Notes under the pieces: generated by a model
What the model was told of the DNA's origin: nothing
Databases searched by the model: none
Seen by the model: the letters and a program-made list of their open reading frames with translations, nothing else
Part shown: one piece after another, positions 7,351 to 17,509 of the stretch
Position numbering within the stretch: the stretch's first letter is position 1
Layout of the letters: each line of letters starts with the position of its first letter
Made by a program: the position numbers and the translations under genes
Source: Enterobacter sp. Cy-643
GTDB lineage: Bacteria > Pseudomonadota > Gammaproteobacteria > Enterobacterales > Enterobacteriaceae
Reading direction: 5' to 3'
Assembly: GCF_011752815.1 (NCBI RefSeq)
Contig: NZ_VWWV01000002.1
Coordinates: 124,001-188,000 of the forward strand
DNA length: 64,000 nucleotides

Positions 7351-7865
7351 AGTGGAAAACTCCCAAGCACGCGTTTGTATTTCAGGATAAGATTTCTGAC
7401 GTTTTCTCGACGGTCGTAATCTTTATATCGGATGTTTCGGATATAGTTAGAGAAACCATAGTTCAATAACAGCCAATAATCACTGACTATCCCGGCCTGT
7501 TGCTCCATGCCATAGTCGGATAACTTTTTACCATTAAGATCATAGTAATAATCAACTGCCCAAGAAAATAAGCCTCTGGTTCTGACCATCATGCCTCGCT
7601 GATGCTGCCACACATGCACCATTTCATGTAAAAAAAGATGCTGTGAATCGACAGTAGCAACGGAATAATCATCCCGGTACACATTGGTTTCAAACCATAT
7701 TTCGCCGTTAGGCGTCATGGCCGTATTACTTTCCTGAATATTGAAAGGAAGATAACTCCCGTGATGAATCCAGACTTGATGGTAACGAATTGATGATGCA
7801 AAAGTCTTTTGTGCGAGAGCAATCTCGCCAGTTGTTAGCAGTCTTAAACCGCCTCTTTTCAACAT
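7347..7865 (-). CDS. putative zinc metallopeptidase toxin/effector (HExxH)
   Basis: 172 residues. FLHEMVHVWQHQ contains HEMVH at 80-84, the gluzincin zinc site with Glu81 as general base. Glu121 in GMEQQAG about 37 residues on is a plausible third zinc ligand. There is no signal peptide and no PAAR, VgrG or Rhs trafficking domain, so if secreted it must be carried as cargo. AAAGGATG precedes the ATG at 7865. The downstream overlapping lipoprotein is the likely immunity partner. Similar short metallopeptidase modules occur at the ends of VgrG/Rhs-type toxins, so this may be a toxin domain that became a separate gene. No T6SS structural genes are visible in the window. Confidence 0.65.
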   Translation of the reverse strand: MLKRGGLRLLTTGEIALAQKTFASSIRYHQVWIHHGSYLPFNIQESNTAMTPNGEIWFETNVYRDDYSVATVDSQHLFLHEMVHVWQHQRGMMVRTRGLFSWAVDYYYDLNGKKLSDYGMEQQAGIVSDYWLLLNYGFSNYIRNIRYKDYDRRENVRNLILKYKRVLGSFPL

Positions 7866-7979
7866 AAAATCATCCTTTATTTATATGTATTATCGTCCTG
7901 GTTTCTAATATGCCTTAAACATTCACATAGAGAATATTAGCTGCGAATACATTCCTCCTGTAGATATGAAAATAGTGGT

Positions 7980-8002
7980 AAAAGAAAAGAGGCTCTCGCC
8001 TC
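7980..8002 (-). terminator. rho-independent terminator of pepT
   Basis: Read on the minus strand, GAGGC-GAGA-GCCTC (8002 to 7989) is followed by TTTTCTTT. It lies 34 bases after the pepT stop. Confidence 0.7.
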
Positions 8003-8035
8003 CTTCCCTTTCACTCACTCAAAGCAAAGCGCCCA

Positions 8036-9262
8036 TCACCCCTTCTTCCCCACCAGCTCAGCAATCCGCACAATCACCGCCACCGCTTTCTCCATCCCTT
8101 CCAGGGTCACGAACTCGTGCTTGCCGTGGTAGTTATAGCCGCCGGTGAACAGGTTCGGGCACGGCAGGCCTTTGAAGGAAAGCTGGGCGCCGTCGGTGCC
8201 GCCGCGGATCGGCTTCATGAGGGGCTCGATGTCGCAGTCGCGCATCGCCTGCTGGGCCACTTCGACAATATAAGGATGCCCGGCCACCTTCTCGCGCATG
8301 TTGTAATAGCTGTCTTCTATGACCAGCTCGATATAGCAGTCCGGGTGCAGGCCTTTGCCGACTTTCTTGGCGATCTCCATCATTTTGCGCTTGCGGGCTT
8401 CGAACTGCTCGCGGTCGAAGTCGCGGATGATGTAGTGCATCTCGGCGCGGTCGACGGAGCCTTTCATGGTGTTCAGGTGGTAGAAGCCTTCGTAGCCTTC
8501 GGTGCACTCCGGGCTTTCGTCCGCCGGGACTTCGGCGTGGATGCGCGCCGCCAGCGACAGGGCATTCACCATCACGCCTTTGGCGGTGCCGGGGTGCACG
8601 TTGTTGCCGACGATTTTGATGGTCACGGAGGCGGCGTTGAAGTTCTCGCTTTCCAGCTCGCCCACGCCGCCGCCGTCCACGGTGTAGGCCCATTCGGCGT
8701 CAAAGGCGTCGACGTCGAAGAAGTGCGCGCCCTTCCCGACTTCCTCGTCCGGGGTGAAGGCCACGCGAATGTCGCCGTGCGGGATGTTTTTGCCTTTTAA
8801 TACCGCCAGCGCGGTCATGATTTCCGCCACGCCCGCTTTGTCGTCCGCGCCCAGCAGGGTTTTGCCGTCGGTGGTGATCAGCGTCTGGCCCATCAGCTGG
8901 TGCAATACGGGGAACATCACCGGGGAAAGGATTTCATCGCCGATGCCGAGCGCGATGTCGCCGCCGCGGTAGTTCTCGACGATCTGCGGGTTCACGTTTT
9001 TGCCGGTGAAGTCCGGCGCGGTGTCAACGTGGGAGATAAAACCAATGGCCGGAACAGCGTGCCCGACGTTCGACGGCAGCGTGCCCATCACCGTGCCGTG
9101 GTCGCTGAGCGTGACGTCCACCAGCCCCAGTTGCTCCAGCTGCTCTTTTAACAGTCGCAGGAGCTTCCATTGCCCTTCGGTGCTCGGCACCTGCCTAACG
9201 CCGGGTTTGGATTGTGTATCCAGAGAGACATACTGCAAAAAGCGCTCAAGTAATTTATCCAT
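8036..9262 (-). CDS. pepT: peptidase T (tripeptidase)
   Basis: 408 residues, the usual length. A cytoplasmic zinc aminotripeptidase of the M20 family that removes the N-terminal residue of tripeptides. Visible M20 landmarks: [10 protein letters not shown] (first zinc ligand His, with the nearby Asp), GADDKAG (bridging Asp), TPDEEVG (general base Glu and zinc Glu), and the late [11 protein letters not shown] carrying the last zinc His. It is divergent from potA, as in E. coli. On its 3' side E. coli has roxA-phoQP, but here the accessory region 1-8035 follows instead. In E. coli and Salmonella pepT responds to FNR; I did not identify an FNR site here with confidence. Confidence 0.97.
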   Translation of the reverse strand: MDKLLERFLQYVSLDTQSKPGVRQVPSTEGQWKLLRLLKEQLEQLGLVDVTLSDHGTVMGTLPSNVGHAVPAIGFISHVDTAPDFTGKNVNPQIVENYRGGDIALGIGDEILSPVMFPVLHQLMGQTLITTDGKTLLGADDKAGVAEIMTALAVLKGKNIPHGDIRVAFTPDEEVGKGAHFFDVDAFDAEWAYTVDGGGVGELESENFNAASVTIKIVGNNVHPGTAKGVMVNALSLAARIHAEVPADESPECTEGYEGFYHLNTMKGSVDRAEMHYIIRDFDREQFEARKRKMMEIAKKVGKGLHPDCYIELVIEDSYYNMREKVAGHPYIVEVAQQAMRDCDIEPLMKPIRGGTDGAQLSFKGLPCPNLFTGGYNYHGKHEFVTLEGMEKAVAVIVRIAELVGKKG

Positions 9263-9546
9263 TTAGCCACCCTCGTTTTTAGTGACATCAATTATCAATA
9301 AGCCGCATCGGGCAGATATTGCGTCAGGTCACTTTTAGTCGGTTACGGAAAAAAATAGTTTTCGCAGAACGAGACGTGAAATCATGAAAATATCACTTTA
9401 ACCGTAGACGATAACGGCCACGGTTTCTGGCCATCGGGATTGGCGATCCCGCCGCTTTGCCGTAGAATGCCAGCCCTTACTCAACGTGCCAAAACCCAAG
9501 GTGGTTAATCACAAACCCCGTATCCTTCGCTCCGGATACGTCATTT

Positions 9547-10683
9547 ATGGGACAGCGTAAAAAATTGAAAAAACAGCCTCGTTCGCACTCCATGCTGGTC
9601 AACCTGGCGGGAGTCGCCAAGCGCTTTGATGGTAAATCCGTAATTTCTGACTTCTCCCTCACCATTAATCATGGTGAATTCCTGACGCTGCTCGGCCCTT
9701 CCGGCTGCGGCAAAACCACCGTTCTGCGCCTTATCGCCGGGTTAGAAACCGTCGATGCCGGGCAAATCACGCTCGATAATCAGGACATTACCCATGTGCC
9801 TGCCGAGCACCGCCACGTGAATACCGTTTTCCAGAGCTACGCCCTGTTTCCGCACATGACGGTGTTTGAAAACGTCGCCTTTGGCCTGCGGATGCAGAAA
9901 ACGCCGGCGGCGGAAATCACCCCGCGCGTGACCGACGCGCTGAAAATGGTGCAGCTGGAAGAGTTCGCCCAGCGCAAGCCGAACCAGCTTTCCGGCGGCC
10001 AGCAACAGCGCGTCGCCATCGCCCGCGCGGTGGTGAATAAGCCCCGGCTGCTGTTACTCGATGAGTCGCTGTCGGCGCTGGACTACAAGCTGCGCAAGCA
10101 GATGCAGAACGAGCTCAAAGCCCTGCAGCGCAAGCTCGGCATTACGTTTGTGTTCGTCACGCACGATCAGGAAGAAGCCCTCACCATGTCCGACCGTATC
10201 GTGGTGATGCGCGACGGCAAGATTGAGCAGGACGGCACGCCGCGAGAAATTTATGAAGAGCCAAAGAATCTGTTTGTGGCGAGCTTCATCGGCGAGATCA
10301 ATATCTTTGACGCGACGGTGCTCGAACGCATCGACGAGCAGCGCGTGCGGGCGAACGTGGAAGGCCGCGAATGCCATATCTTCGTGAACCAGCCGGTGAC
10401 CGTCGGGCAAAGCCTGAAGGTGCTGCTGCGCCCGGAAGATTTGCGCGTGGAAGAGGTAAACGACGCCCGGGAAGTGGACGGACTGATTGGCTACGTGCGC
10501 GAGCGCAACTACAAAGGCATGACGCTGGAGTCCACCGTCGAGCTTGAAAACGGCAAGCTGGTGATGGTCAGCGAGTTCTTTAACGAAGACGACCCGGACT
10601 TTGACCATACGCTGGATCAAAAAATGGCGGTGACCTGGGTAGAAAGCTGGGAGGTTGTGCTGGCAGATGAAGAGCTCGCGTAA
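9547..10683 (+). CDS. potA: spermidine/putrescine ABC transporter ATP-binding subunit
   Basis: 378 residues, identical in length to E. coli PotA. Walker A is GPSGCGKT at 50-57, the Q-loop is in [13 protein letters not shown], the signature is LSGGQQQR, and Walker B is [12 protein letters not shown]. The C-terminal part is the TOBE-like regulatory domain ([11 protein letters not shown]). It hydrolyses ATP on the inner face of the membrane to drive polyamine import through PotBC. First gene of potABCD; its end overlaps potB by 17 bases. Confidence 0.97.
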   Translation: MGQRKKLKKQPRSHSMLVNLAGVAKRFDGKSVISDFSLTINHGEFLTLLGPSGCGKTTVLRLIAGLETVDAGQITLDNQDITHVPAEHRHVNTVFQSYALFPHMTVFENVAFGLRMQKTPAAEITPRVTDALKMVQLEEFAQRKPNQLSGGQQQRVAIARAVVNKPRLLLLDESLSALDYKLRKQMQNELKALQRKLGITFVFVTHDQEEALTMSDRIVVMRDGKIEQDGTPREIYEEPKNLFVASFIGEINIFDATVLERIDEQRVRANVEGRECHIFVNQPVTVGQSLKVLLRPEDLRVEEVNDAREVDGLIGYVRERNYKGMTLESTVELENGKLVMVSEFFNEDDPDFDHTLDQKMAVTWVESWEVVLADEELA

Positions 10684-11524
10684 ATTCCAGAATGTGGTGA
10701 TTGCTACCGTGGTGGGCTGGCTGCTGCTGTTTGTCTTCCTGCCCAACCTGATGATCATCGTCACCAGCTTCCTGACTCGCGATAACGACAACTTCGTGAG
10801 TCTGGTGTTTACGCTGGATAACTACACCCGGCTGGCCGACCCGCTGTACGCCCAGGTGCTGCTGCACTCGCTGAACATGGCGGCGATAGCCACGCTGGCC
10901 TGCCTGGTGCTCGGCTACCCTTTCGCCTGGTTTCTGGCGCGGCTGCCGGCAAAGGTGCGGCCGCTGCTGCTGTTCCTGCTGATTGTGCCGTTCTGGACCA
11001 ACTCGCTGATCCGCATTTACGGGCTGAAGATTTTCCTCAGCACCAAAGGCTACCTCAACGAGTTTCTACTGTGGCTGGGGCTTATTGATACGCCGATCCG
11101 CATCATGTTCACCCCGAGCGCGGTGATTATCGGCCTGGTGTATATCCTGCTGCCGTTTATGGTGATGCCGCTCTACTCCAGCATTGAGAAGCTGGACAAG
11201 CCGCTGCTTGAGGCGGCGCGGGATCTCGGCGCCAGCAAGCTGCAAACTTTTGTGCGCATTATTCTGCCGCTGACCATGCCGGGGATTGTCGCCGGCTGCC
11301 TGCTGGTGATGCTGCCGGCGATGGGGCTGTTTTACGTCTCGGACTTGATGGGCGGCGCGAAGAATCTGCTGATCGGCAACGTGATTAAGAGCCAGTTCCT
11401 CAACATTCGCGACTGGCCGTTTGGCGCGGCGACGAGCATTACGCTGACGCTGGTAATGGGCCTGATGCTGCTGGTGTACTGGCGCGCGGCGCGCCTGCTG
11501 AATAAAAAGGTGGAACTGGAATGA
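10667..11524 (+). CDS. potB: spermidine/putrescine ABC transporter permease
   Basis: 285 residues from ATG 10667, matching the E. coli start and served by GGAGG at 10650-10654. The upstream in-frame TTG at 10655 is rejected. Six transmembrane helices and the permease coupling loop [21 protein letters not shown], which docks on PotA. Forms the membrane channel with PotC. Its stop overlaps the potC start by 4 bases (ATGA). Confidence 0.96.
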   Translation: MKSSRKFQNVVIATVVGWLLLFVFLPNLMIIVTSFLTRDNDNFVSLVFTLDNYTRLADPLYAQVLLHSLNMAAIATLACLVLGYPFAWFLARLPAKVRPLLLFLLIVPFWTNSLIRIYGLKIFLSTKGYLNEFLLWLGLIDTPIRIMFTPSAVIIGLVYILLPFMVMPLYSSIEKLDKPLLEAARDLGASKLQTFVRIILPLTMPGIVAGCLLVMLPAMGLFYVSDLMGGAKNLLIGNVIKSQFLNIRDWPFGAATSITLTLVMGLMLLVYWRAARLLNKKVELE

Positions 11525-12312
11525 TCGGACGCCTGCTTCGCGGCGGCTTTATGTCCGCCATTTACGCTTTTTTGTATATCCCGATCGTTATCCTGATCGT
11601 GAACTCGTTCAATAGCTCTCGCTTCGGCATTAACTGGCAGGGGTTCACCACCCACTGGTACAGCCTGCTGATGAATAACGACAGCCTGCTGCAGGCCGCA
11701 AAGCATTCGCTGACGATGGCGGTGTTTTCCGCCAGCGCCGCCACGCTTATCGGCTCGCTTACCGCCGTGGCGCTCTACCGCTATCGCTTTCGCGGCAAAC
11801 CGTTCGTCAGCGGGATGCTGTTTGTGGTGATGATGTCCCCGGACATCGTAATGGCTATCTCGCTGCTGGTGCTGTTTATGCTGCTGGGAGTGTCGCTTGG
11901 CTTTTGGTCGCTGCTGTTTTCCCACATCACCTTCTGCCTGCCATTTGTGGTGGTCACCGTTTACTCGCGCCTGAAAGGGTTCGACGTGAAGATGCTGGAA
12001 GCGGCGCGTGACCTGGGCGCCAGCGAGCTGACCATTCTGCGCAAGATTATTCTGCCGCTGGCGATGCCCGCCGTGGCCGCAGGCTGGCTGCTGAGCTTTA
12101 CCCTGTCGATGGACGATGTGGTGGTGTCTTCGTTCGTTACGGGGCCGAGCTACGAGATCCTGCCGCTAAAAATTTACTCGATGGTCAAGGTCGGCGTTTC
12201 GCCGGAAGTGAACGCCCTGGCCACCATTCTGCTGTTACTTTCACTGCTGCTGGTGATCGCCAGCCAGCTGATTCTTCGCGATAAAACTCAACCTCAGGGG
12301 ACGTTAAAATGA
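11521..12312 (+). CDS. potC: spermidine/putrescine ABC transporter permease
   Basis: 263 residues; E. coli PotC has 264. Six hydrophobic helices and the coupling motif [21 protein letters not shown]. Partner of PotB in the inner-membrane channel. Overlaps both neighbours by 4 bases, so the operon is tightly coupled. Confidence 0.96.
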   Translation: MIGRLLRGGFMSAIYAFLYIPIVILIVNSFNSSRFGINWQGFTTHWYSLLMNNDSLLQAAKHSLTMAVFSASAATLIGSLTAVALYRYRFRGKPFVSGMLFVVMMSPDIVMAISLLVLFMLLGVSLGFWSLLFSHITFCLPFVVVTVYSRLKGFDVKMLEAARDLGASELTILRKIILPLAMPAVAAGWLLSFTLSMDDVVVSSFVTGPSYEILPLKIYSMVKVGVSPEVNALATILLLLSLLLVIASQLILRDKTQPQGTLK

Positions 12313-13355
12313 AAAAATGGCCACGCCACCTGCTTGCTGCGGGCGCTCTGGCGCTCAGCTTCGGCGCCGCACATGCCGACGACAGCAAGACGCTTTATTT
12401 CTACAACTGGACCGAGTACGTGCCGCCTGGCCTGCTGGAGCAGTTCACCAAAGAGACCGGCATCAAGGTGATTTATTCGACCTACGAGTCGAACGAAACC
12501 ATGTACGCCAAGCTCAAGACCTACAAAGACGGCGCGTACGATTTAGTGGTGCCGTCCACCTACTTTGTGGCGAAGATGCGCAAAGAAGGGATGATCCAGA
12601 AGATCGACAAGAGCCAGCTCAGCAACTTTAAAAATCTCGATCCGGAGATGCTGAACAAGCCGTTCGACCCGAATAACGACTATTCCATCCCGTATATCTG
12701 GGGCGCCACGGCGATTGGCGTGAACCGCGAGGCTATTGATCCGAAAAGCGTCACAAGCTGGGCCGACCTGTGGAAGCCGGAGTATAAGCAAAGCCTGCTG
12801 CTGACCGACGACGCGCGCGAAGTGTTCCAGATGGCGCTGCGCAAGCTGGGCCTGTCCGGTAACACCACCGATCCGAAAGAGATTGAGGCCGCGTACCACG
12901 AGCTGCAAAAGCTGATGCCCAACGTGGCGGCGTTTAACTCCGACAACCCGGCCAACCCGTATATGGAAGGTGAAGTGAACCTCGGTATGGTGTGGAATGG
13001 CTCGGCATACGTCGCTCGCCAGGCCGGTACGCCGCTGGAGATCGTCTGGCCGAAGGAAGGCGGGATTTTCTGGATGGATAACCTGTCGATTCCGGCCAAC
13101 GCGAAGAACGTCGACGGCGCGCTGAAGCTGATTAACTTCCTGCTGCGCCCGGACGTGGCTAAGCAGGTGGCGGAGACTATCGGCTACCCGACGCCAAACC
13201 TCGAAGCCCGCAAGCTGCTGCCGAAGAACGTGGCGGATGATAAGTCGCTGTACCCGGATGCAGAGGTGATTAAGGATGGCGAGTGGCAAAATGATGTGGG
13301 TGACGCGAGCGCGCTGTATGAGTCTTATTATCAGCGGTTGAAGGCGGGGCGGTAA
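12309..13355 (+). CDS. potD: periplasmic spermidine/putrescine-binding protein
   Basis: 348 residues. A cleavable signal peptide (KKWPRHLL, hydrophobic core, cleavage after AHA near residue 23) leads to a periplasmic binding fold. Aromatic and acidic residues that cradle polyamines are visible: FYNWTEYVPP near the start, the middle region around IPYIWGATAIGVN, and GIFWMDNLSIPANA near residue 255. It delivers spermidine (preferred in E. coli) to PotBC. Last gene of the operon, followed at once by the 58-bp tandem array. Confidence 0.96.
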   Translation: MKKWPRHLLAAGALALSFGAAHADDSKTLYFYNWTEYVPPGLLEQFTKETGIKVIYSTYESNETMYAKLKTYKDGAYDLVVPSTYFVAKMRKEGMIQKIDKSQLSNFKNLDPEMLNKPFDPNNDYSIPYIWGATAIGVNREAIDPKSVTSWADLWKPEYKQSLLLTDDAREVFQMALRKLGLSGNTTDPKEIEAAYHELQKLMPNVAAFNSDNPANPYMEGEVNLGMVWNGSAYVARQAGTPLEIVWPKEGGIFWMDNLSIPANAKNVDGALKLINFLLRPDVAKQVAETIGYPTPNLEARKLLPKNVADDKSLYPDAEVIKDGEWQNDVGDASALYESYYQRLKAGR

Positions 13356-13390
13356 GTTTACCCTCACCCAAAACGGGATCGAGGTTGGTA

Positions 13391-13719
13391 TTTTCCCCTC
13401 ACCCTAACCCTCTCCCCATAGGGGAGAGGGGATTGGATCGAGTTCGGTTTTCCCCTTCACCCTAACCCTCTCCCCATAGGGGAGAGGGGATTGGATCGAG
13501 TTCGGTTTTCCCCTTCACCCTAACCTTCTCCCCAAAGGGGGGAGGGAACTGGATCGAGTTTGGTTTTCCCCTTCTCCCTAACCCTCTCCCCAAAGGGAAG
13601 AGGAGACTGGATCGAGTTCGGTTTCCCCTTGACCCTAACCCTCTCCCCAAAGGGAAGAGGAGACTGGATCGAGTTCGGTTTTCCCCCTCTCCCTTTCAGG
13701 GAGAGGGCCGGGGTGAGGG
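13391..13719. repeat. tandem array of a 57-58 bp palindrome-bearing unit
   Basis: Five near-identical units begin at 13391, 13448, 13506, 13564 and 13622, with a partial sixth from 13679. A degenerate start (GGGATCGAGGTTGG) precedes the first. Each unit has TTTTCCCC, a C-rich run CCCTAACCCTCTCCCC, its G-rich complement GGGGAGAGGG, and the tail GGATCGAGTTCGG. Units 1 and 2 share an identical hairpin and tail, as do units 4 and 5, which points to recent duplication. It sits between convergent potD and cobB, where the hairpins could act as a bidirectional terminator. It is not a CRISPR array: there are no variable spacers. Confidence 0.9.
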
Positions 13720-13730
13720 TTAACAGCCGA

Positions 13731-14552
13731 CTACAATCCTTTCAAAAGCTTATCCACAAATTCCGGCACCACCTGGCTCGCCAGACCGTAATGCTTCTCT
13801 TCAAACTCGCTGCCGACCTGGCTTGGCTCCAGGTTCAGCTCTACGGTATGCGCCCCCTGCAAACGGGCCTCGTGCACAAAGCCCGCCGCCGGGTAAACGT
13901 GCCCGGAAGTGCCAATGGCAATAAAGTAGTCTGCGGTGGCGATCGCCTGGTAAATCTCGTCCATGCCCAGCGGCATTTCGCCGAACCAGACGACGTGCGG
14001 ACGCAGCGCCGAGGAAATCTGGCAGCAGTGGCAGCGGTCTTCCGGAGTAATGTCGTCCTTCCAGTCCAGCACCTGGCCGCTGCTGGCGCAGCGAACCTTG
14101 AGCAGCTCGCCGTGCATGTGGATGACGTTTTTACTGCCCGCCCGCTCGTGGAGGTTGTCGATATTCTGGGTGACCAGCACAAAATGGTCGCCCAGCGCCT
14201 CTTCCAGCTTCGCCAGCGCCAGGTGCGCGGCGTTGGGCTGGATTTCCGGCTGCTGAAGCTGGCGGCGGCGGTCGTTATAAAACCGCTGCACCAGCGCCGG
14301 GTCGCGAGCAAAGCCTTCCGGCGTTGCCACGTCTTCGACGCGGTGCTCTTCCCACAGCCCGTCCGCTGCCCTGAAGGTACGAATGCCTGACTCCGCGGAG
14401 ATCCCCGCGCCGGTAAGTACAACAACTCTTGGTTTGTCCATCGCTTCCGGTCCTGGTCTGTCTCTGAAAAAGATGCGCTGACGCAAACGTTGGCGCAGCA
14501 GGCGTTTGTTCTTCCGAAACCGGCTCAGCCGGTGCTGACGACGAGAAAGCAT
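13731..14552 (-). CDS. cobB: NAD-dependent protein deacylase (sirtuin)
   Basis: 273 residues. Removes acetyl and succinyl groups from lysines using NAD+. [21 protein letters not shown] binds NAD, TQNIDN contacts the cofactor, HMHGEL carries catalytic His147, and Tyr92/Arg95 (FYNDRRR) match the residues that select succinyl-lysine in E. coli CobB. CHCC is the remnant zinc site. The arginine-rich N-terminus (about 37 residues) is the long form. A shorter start at Met38 (MDKPRVV) may also be used, as in E. coli. E. coli has ycfZ/ymfA between cobB and potD; those are absent here. Confidence 0.96.
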   Translation of the reverse strand: MLSRRQHRLSRFRKNKRLLRQRLRQRIFFRDRPGPEAMDKPRVVVLTGAGISAESGIRTFRAADGLWEEHRVEDVATPEGFARDPALVQRFYNDRRRQLQQPEIQPNAAHLALAKLEEALGDHFVLVTQNIDNLHERAGSKNVIHMHGELLKVRCASSGQVLDWKDDITPEDRCHCCQISSALRPHVVWFGEMPLGMDEIYQAIATADYFIAIGTSGHVYPAAGFVHEARLQGAHTVELNLEPSQVGSEFEEKHYGLASQVVPEFVDKLLKGL

Positions 14553-14555
14553 GAC

Positions 14556-15467
14556 TTACTCCGTGTAGTGGAGGAATGCCGCACCGCGCATACCGCCTGC
14601 ATCACCGTGGCGCGCCTGTTCGATACGCGGCACTGCGGCAACCGGCAGCAGGTACTTCGGCAGGCGTGCCGGCAGTTGGGCGTAGATATCGCTAAAGTTA
14701 GACAATCCTCCGCCAATCACCACCAGATGCGGGTCAATTGAGGTCAATAAATTGCCGAGGCAGGCCGCCAGCAGCTCCAGGAAACGGTCCACGTGCTCGA
14801 TGGCCTGCTCGTCGCCCTGGCGATAGCGGGAGATGATCTCTTTCGCGTCCAGCGGCTCCTGGTAGAAGTGCTGCCATAGCCAGGCAAAGCCGCGCCCGGA
14901 GAGGTAGTTTTCAATGCAGCCGTTTTTACCGCAGCCGCAGCGGGTGAAAGGAATGTCGCGCCCGAGGATTTCCAGCGCGTCCACCGGCAGGCGGGTATGG
15001 CCGAATTCGCCGGTGATGTAGCTGCGACCGGTGATAGATTTGCCGTTGATGATGATGCCACCGCCGACGCCAGTGCCGAGGATCAGCCCCATCACCACCG
15101 GGTAGTTGAGGAACTCGTCGTCCCAGGCTTCGGAAAGCGCGAAGCAGTTGGCGTCGTTGTCGATGCGCACGTCGCGATCAAGCATGGCGCTCAGGTCTGC
15201 GCGAAGCGGTTTGCCGCTGGCAGCCGGAACGTTAGCGGCATAAAGCGTGCCGTCGTCGGTTTCCGGCATGCCCGGAATGCCGATGCCTACAGAACCGCGG
15301 CAGTTAAACTTTTCGTCGGCCTGCGCCACCAGCCCGACCACCGCGTCGAGGAAATTTTCGTAACTGTCATGAGGAGTAGCAACCCGGGCTTCCCAAAGTA
15401 AACGCCGCTGCTGGTCGTAAACGCCGAGTGCAATCTTAGTGCCGCCGATATCAAATCCGTAATACAT
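14556..15467 (-). CDS. nagK: N-acetyl-D-glucosamine kinase
   Basis: 303 residues from ATG 15467 (GGGAG just upstream), the E. coli length. An earlier in-frame ATG four codons upstream is less likely because the ribosome site lies between. ROK-family kinase: FDIGGTKIA at the start is the phosphate loop, GTGVGGGI the second glycine loop, GEFGH the sugar/zinc His region, and [15 protein letters not shown] the ROK zinc cysteine cluster. Phosphorylates GlcNAc released during peptidoglycan recycling to GlcNAc-6-P. Three bases separate it from cobB. Confidence 0.96.
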   Translation of the reverse strand: MYYGFDIGGTKIALGVYDQQRRLLWEARVATPHDSYENFLDAVVGLVAQADEKFNCRGSVGIGIPGMPETDDGTLYAANVPAASGKPLRADLSAMLDRDVRIDNDANCFALSEAWDDEFLNYPVVMGLILGTGVGGGIIINGKSITGRSYITGEFGHTRLPVDALEILGRDIPFTRCGCGKNGCIENYLSGRGFAWLWQHFYQEPLDAKEIISRYRQGDEQAIEHVDRFLELLAACLGNLLTSIDPHLVVIGGGLSNFSDIYAQLPARLPKYLLPVAAVPRIEQARHGDAGGMRGAAFLHYTE

Positions 15468-15560
15468 CGCTGCTCCCAATGCCCGCTGTGCTTCAAGCTG
15501 CGCCTGGGTTCTGCCGGGTCACAGCGCGAATGATGTAGGGCAAATTATAGTTAATTGAAT

Positions 15561-16805
15561 TTATTGTCCGCTTAGCACCCTTGCCGGATCGATATTGCTT
15601 GCGCGCCGGGCCGGGTACCAGCTAGCCAGAAGGCTGAGGACCAGCGCCGTCACCAGAACGTAAACCACGTCCAGCCAGTGCAGCTCAGAAGGTAAGAAAT
15701 CAATGAAATAAATATCACCGGACAGGAAATGGTGCCCGATGAGTTTTTCAATCACGCCGATAATGTTGGTCAGCTGCCAGGATGCCAGCACGCCGACCAC
15801 CACACCGCTGACGCTGCCCAGCAGCCCGGCCAGCAGCCCGTACCAGACGAAAATAGCGCGAATCAGGCCGTCTTTGGCCCCTAAGGTTCGCAGCACCGCG
15901 ATGTCGCTGCTCTTGTCTTTCACCGCCATCACCAGCGTGGAAACGATGTTAAAGCAGGCCACGCCGATCACCAGCACCATCGCCAGATACATGATGGCGC
16001 GGATCATCTGGATGTCGCGGTACATATAGCCGTAGGTATCAATCCAGCTGCTGATACGCACGTAAGAATTGGTTGCCAGCCCGGCGTCGCGCACCAGCTG
16101 CCGGGCGTTAAACACGTCATTCACCTTAATGGCGATGCCGGTCACGCTGTCGCCCATATCCAGGTAGCCCTGGGCATCCTGCAGCGGCACCATGGCCAGG
16201 CTATGATCCAGCTGGCCGCTCAGCGCCAGAATACCGGCGATTTGCAGCCGGACGCGCTTGGGTTGCATCAATTTGGTGCCGCCGTCGCTGTTGGGGATCA
16301 TGATCGACACCCAGTCGCCCTGCTTCACCTTCAGCGCGTCCGCCACGCCTTTGCCCATGATGATTTGCTGCTGCCCGGCCTTAAAGTTCGCCCAGGCATT
16401 GTTCTGCACGTACTGTGGTAGCGCGCTCAACTGCTTTTCCTGCACCGGATCAACGCCCTTCACTTCCACGGCGCGCAGGTTTGCCCCACTTTCCACCAGC
16501 CCGGTAAAACGAATATACGGCGCGGCGGCGACGATGCCTTTGACGCCTTCCACCTCGGGCAGCGCACGCTGCCAGTTGGTAAAGGGCTGGTTCACCGGCT
16601 CAATGTCACCGTGAGGCACCACGGCAAGAATGCGGTTTTTCAGCTCGCGCTCGAAGCCGTTCATCGCGCTCAGGCCGACGATCAGCACCGCTACGCCCAG
16701 CGCAATGCCGAGCGTGGAGATCACCGAGATCAGCGACACCATGCCGCTGCGGCGTCGCCCGCGGCTGAAACGCAGGCCAATTAATAATGAAAGCGGGGAA
16801 GCCAT
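15561..16805 (-). CDS. lolE: lipoprotein-releasing ABC transporter permease LolE
   Basis: 414 residues, the normal length. One N-terminal transmembrane helix, a large periplasmic domain, and three C-terminal helices of the FtsX/MacB type, with the [16 protein letters not shown] motif after helix 1. With LolC and LolD it extracts mature lipoproteins from the inner membrane. LolE is the subunit that first binds the lipoprotein in E. coli. The start codon overlaps the lolD stop by one base (TAATG). Confidence 0.96.
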   Translation of the reverse strand: MASPLSLLIGLRFSRGRRRSGMVSLISVISTLGIALGVAVLIVGLSAMNGFERELKNRILAVVPHGDIEPVNQPFTNWQRALPEVEGVKGIVAAAPYIRFTGLVESGANLRAVEVKGVDPVQEKQLSALPQYVQNNAWANFKAGQQQIIMGKGVADALKVKQGDWVSIMIPNSDGGTKLMQPKRVRLQIAGILALSGQLDHSLAMVPLQDAQGYLDMGDSVTGIAIKVNDVFNARQLVRDAGLATNSYVRISSWIDTYGYMYRDIQMIRAIMYLAMVLVIGVACFNIVSTLVMAVKDKSSDIAVLRTLGAKDGLIRAIFVWYGLLAGLLGSVSGVVVGVLASWQLTNIIGVIEKLIGHHFLSGDIYFIDFLPSELHWLDVVYVLVTALVLSLLASWYPARRASNIDPARVLSGQ

Positions 16806-17509
16806 TACTGCGCTCCCATCAACGTCAGGTCGCTGGTTAAGCGGCCATCGCGCATTTCGAGCTGGCGGGACATGCGTTTCGCCAGCTGCAGGTCGTGGGT
16901 AACCACCAGGAAGGCGGTGCCCTGACGCACGTTCAGCTCGCCCAGCAGCTCGAAAATACTGTCGGCGTTGCGCGCGTCCAGGTTACCGGTCGGCTCATCC
17001 GCCAGCACCAGACGCGGGTTGTTCACCAGCGCACGGGCAATGGCCACACGCTGACGTTCGCCGCCGGAGAGCTCCGACGGACGGTGGCTGCTGCGGTGAT
17101 CCAGCCCCACGGCGGCCAGCATCTCCAGCGCACGCTTCTGCACTTCTTCCGGCTTTTTCTTGCCGATAAGCAGCGGCATCGCCACGTTTTCCAGCGCGGT
17201 GAAGTCCGGCAGCAGGTGGTGGAACTGATAGATAAAGCCCAGCTCGCGGTTACGCAGCTCCGCCTTCGCCGCCGACGAGAGTTTGCTCATCGCCTGGCCG
17301 TTGAACACCACGTCGCCGGAAGTCGGCGTGTCCAGGCCGCCCAGCAGGTGCAGCAAGGTACTTTTGCCGGAGCCAGAGCTGCCGACAATCGCCATCAGTT
17401 CACCCGCGTTGATGCTGAAGCTGACATCGTGCAGCACATCCGTTTGCACTTTGCCTTCCTGATAGCGTTTGCACAGGTTGTCACACTGCAACAGGACAGA
17501 ATTACTCAT
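16805..17509 (-). CDS. lolD: lipoprotein-releasing ABC transporter ATPase LolD
   Basis: 234 residues from ATG 17509, which matches the family start (E. coli 233). The longer open frame upstream runs inside lolC and is rejected. Walker A GSSGSGKS, signature LSGGERQR, Walker [13 protein letters not shown], and an H-loop in [23 protein letters not shown] holds the Q-loop and the LolD-specific segment that contacts LolC/E. Powers lipoprotein release to LolA. Its start overlaps the lolC end by 8 bases. Confidence 0.97.
   Translation of the reverse strand: MSNSVLLQCDNLCKRYQEGKVQTDVLHDVSFSINAGELMAIVGSSGSGKSTLLHLLGGLDTPTSGDVVFNGQAMSKLSSAAKAELRNRELGFIYQFHHLLPDFTALENVAMPLLIGKKKPEEVQKRALEMLAAVGLDHRSSHRPSELSGGERQRVAIARALVNNPRLVLADEPTGNLDARNADSIFELLGELNVRQGTAFLVVTHDLQLAKRMSRQLEMRDGRLTSDLTLMGAQ

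Noticed and set aside
1259-8035. Prophage or integrative element
   Set aside because: No integrase, structural phage gene, attachment repeat or tRNA border was seen, so only a cargo region is claimed.
8117-8800. 227-codon open frame antisense to pepT
   Set aside because: Shadow frame rich in Val/Ala/His with no motifs. pepT is complete on the other strand.
13391-13719. CRISPR array
   Set aside because: The units are contiguous near-copies with no variable spacers and no cas genes nearby.
13462-14390. Open frames running through the tandem array into cobB
   Set aside because: They are produced by the 58-bp repeats (about 19 codons per unit in one frame) and end in antisense cobB sequence.
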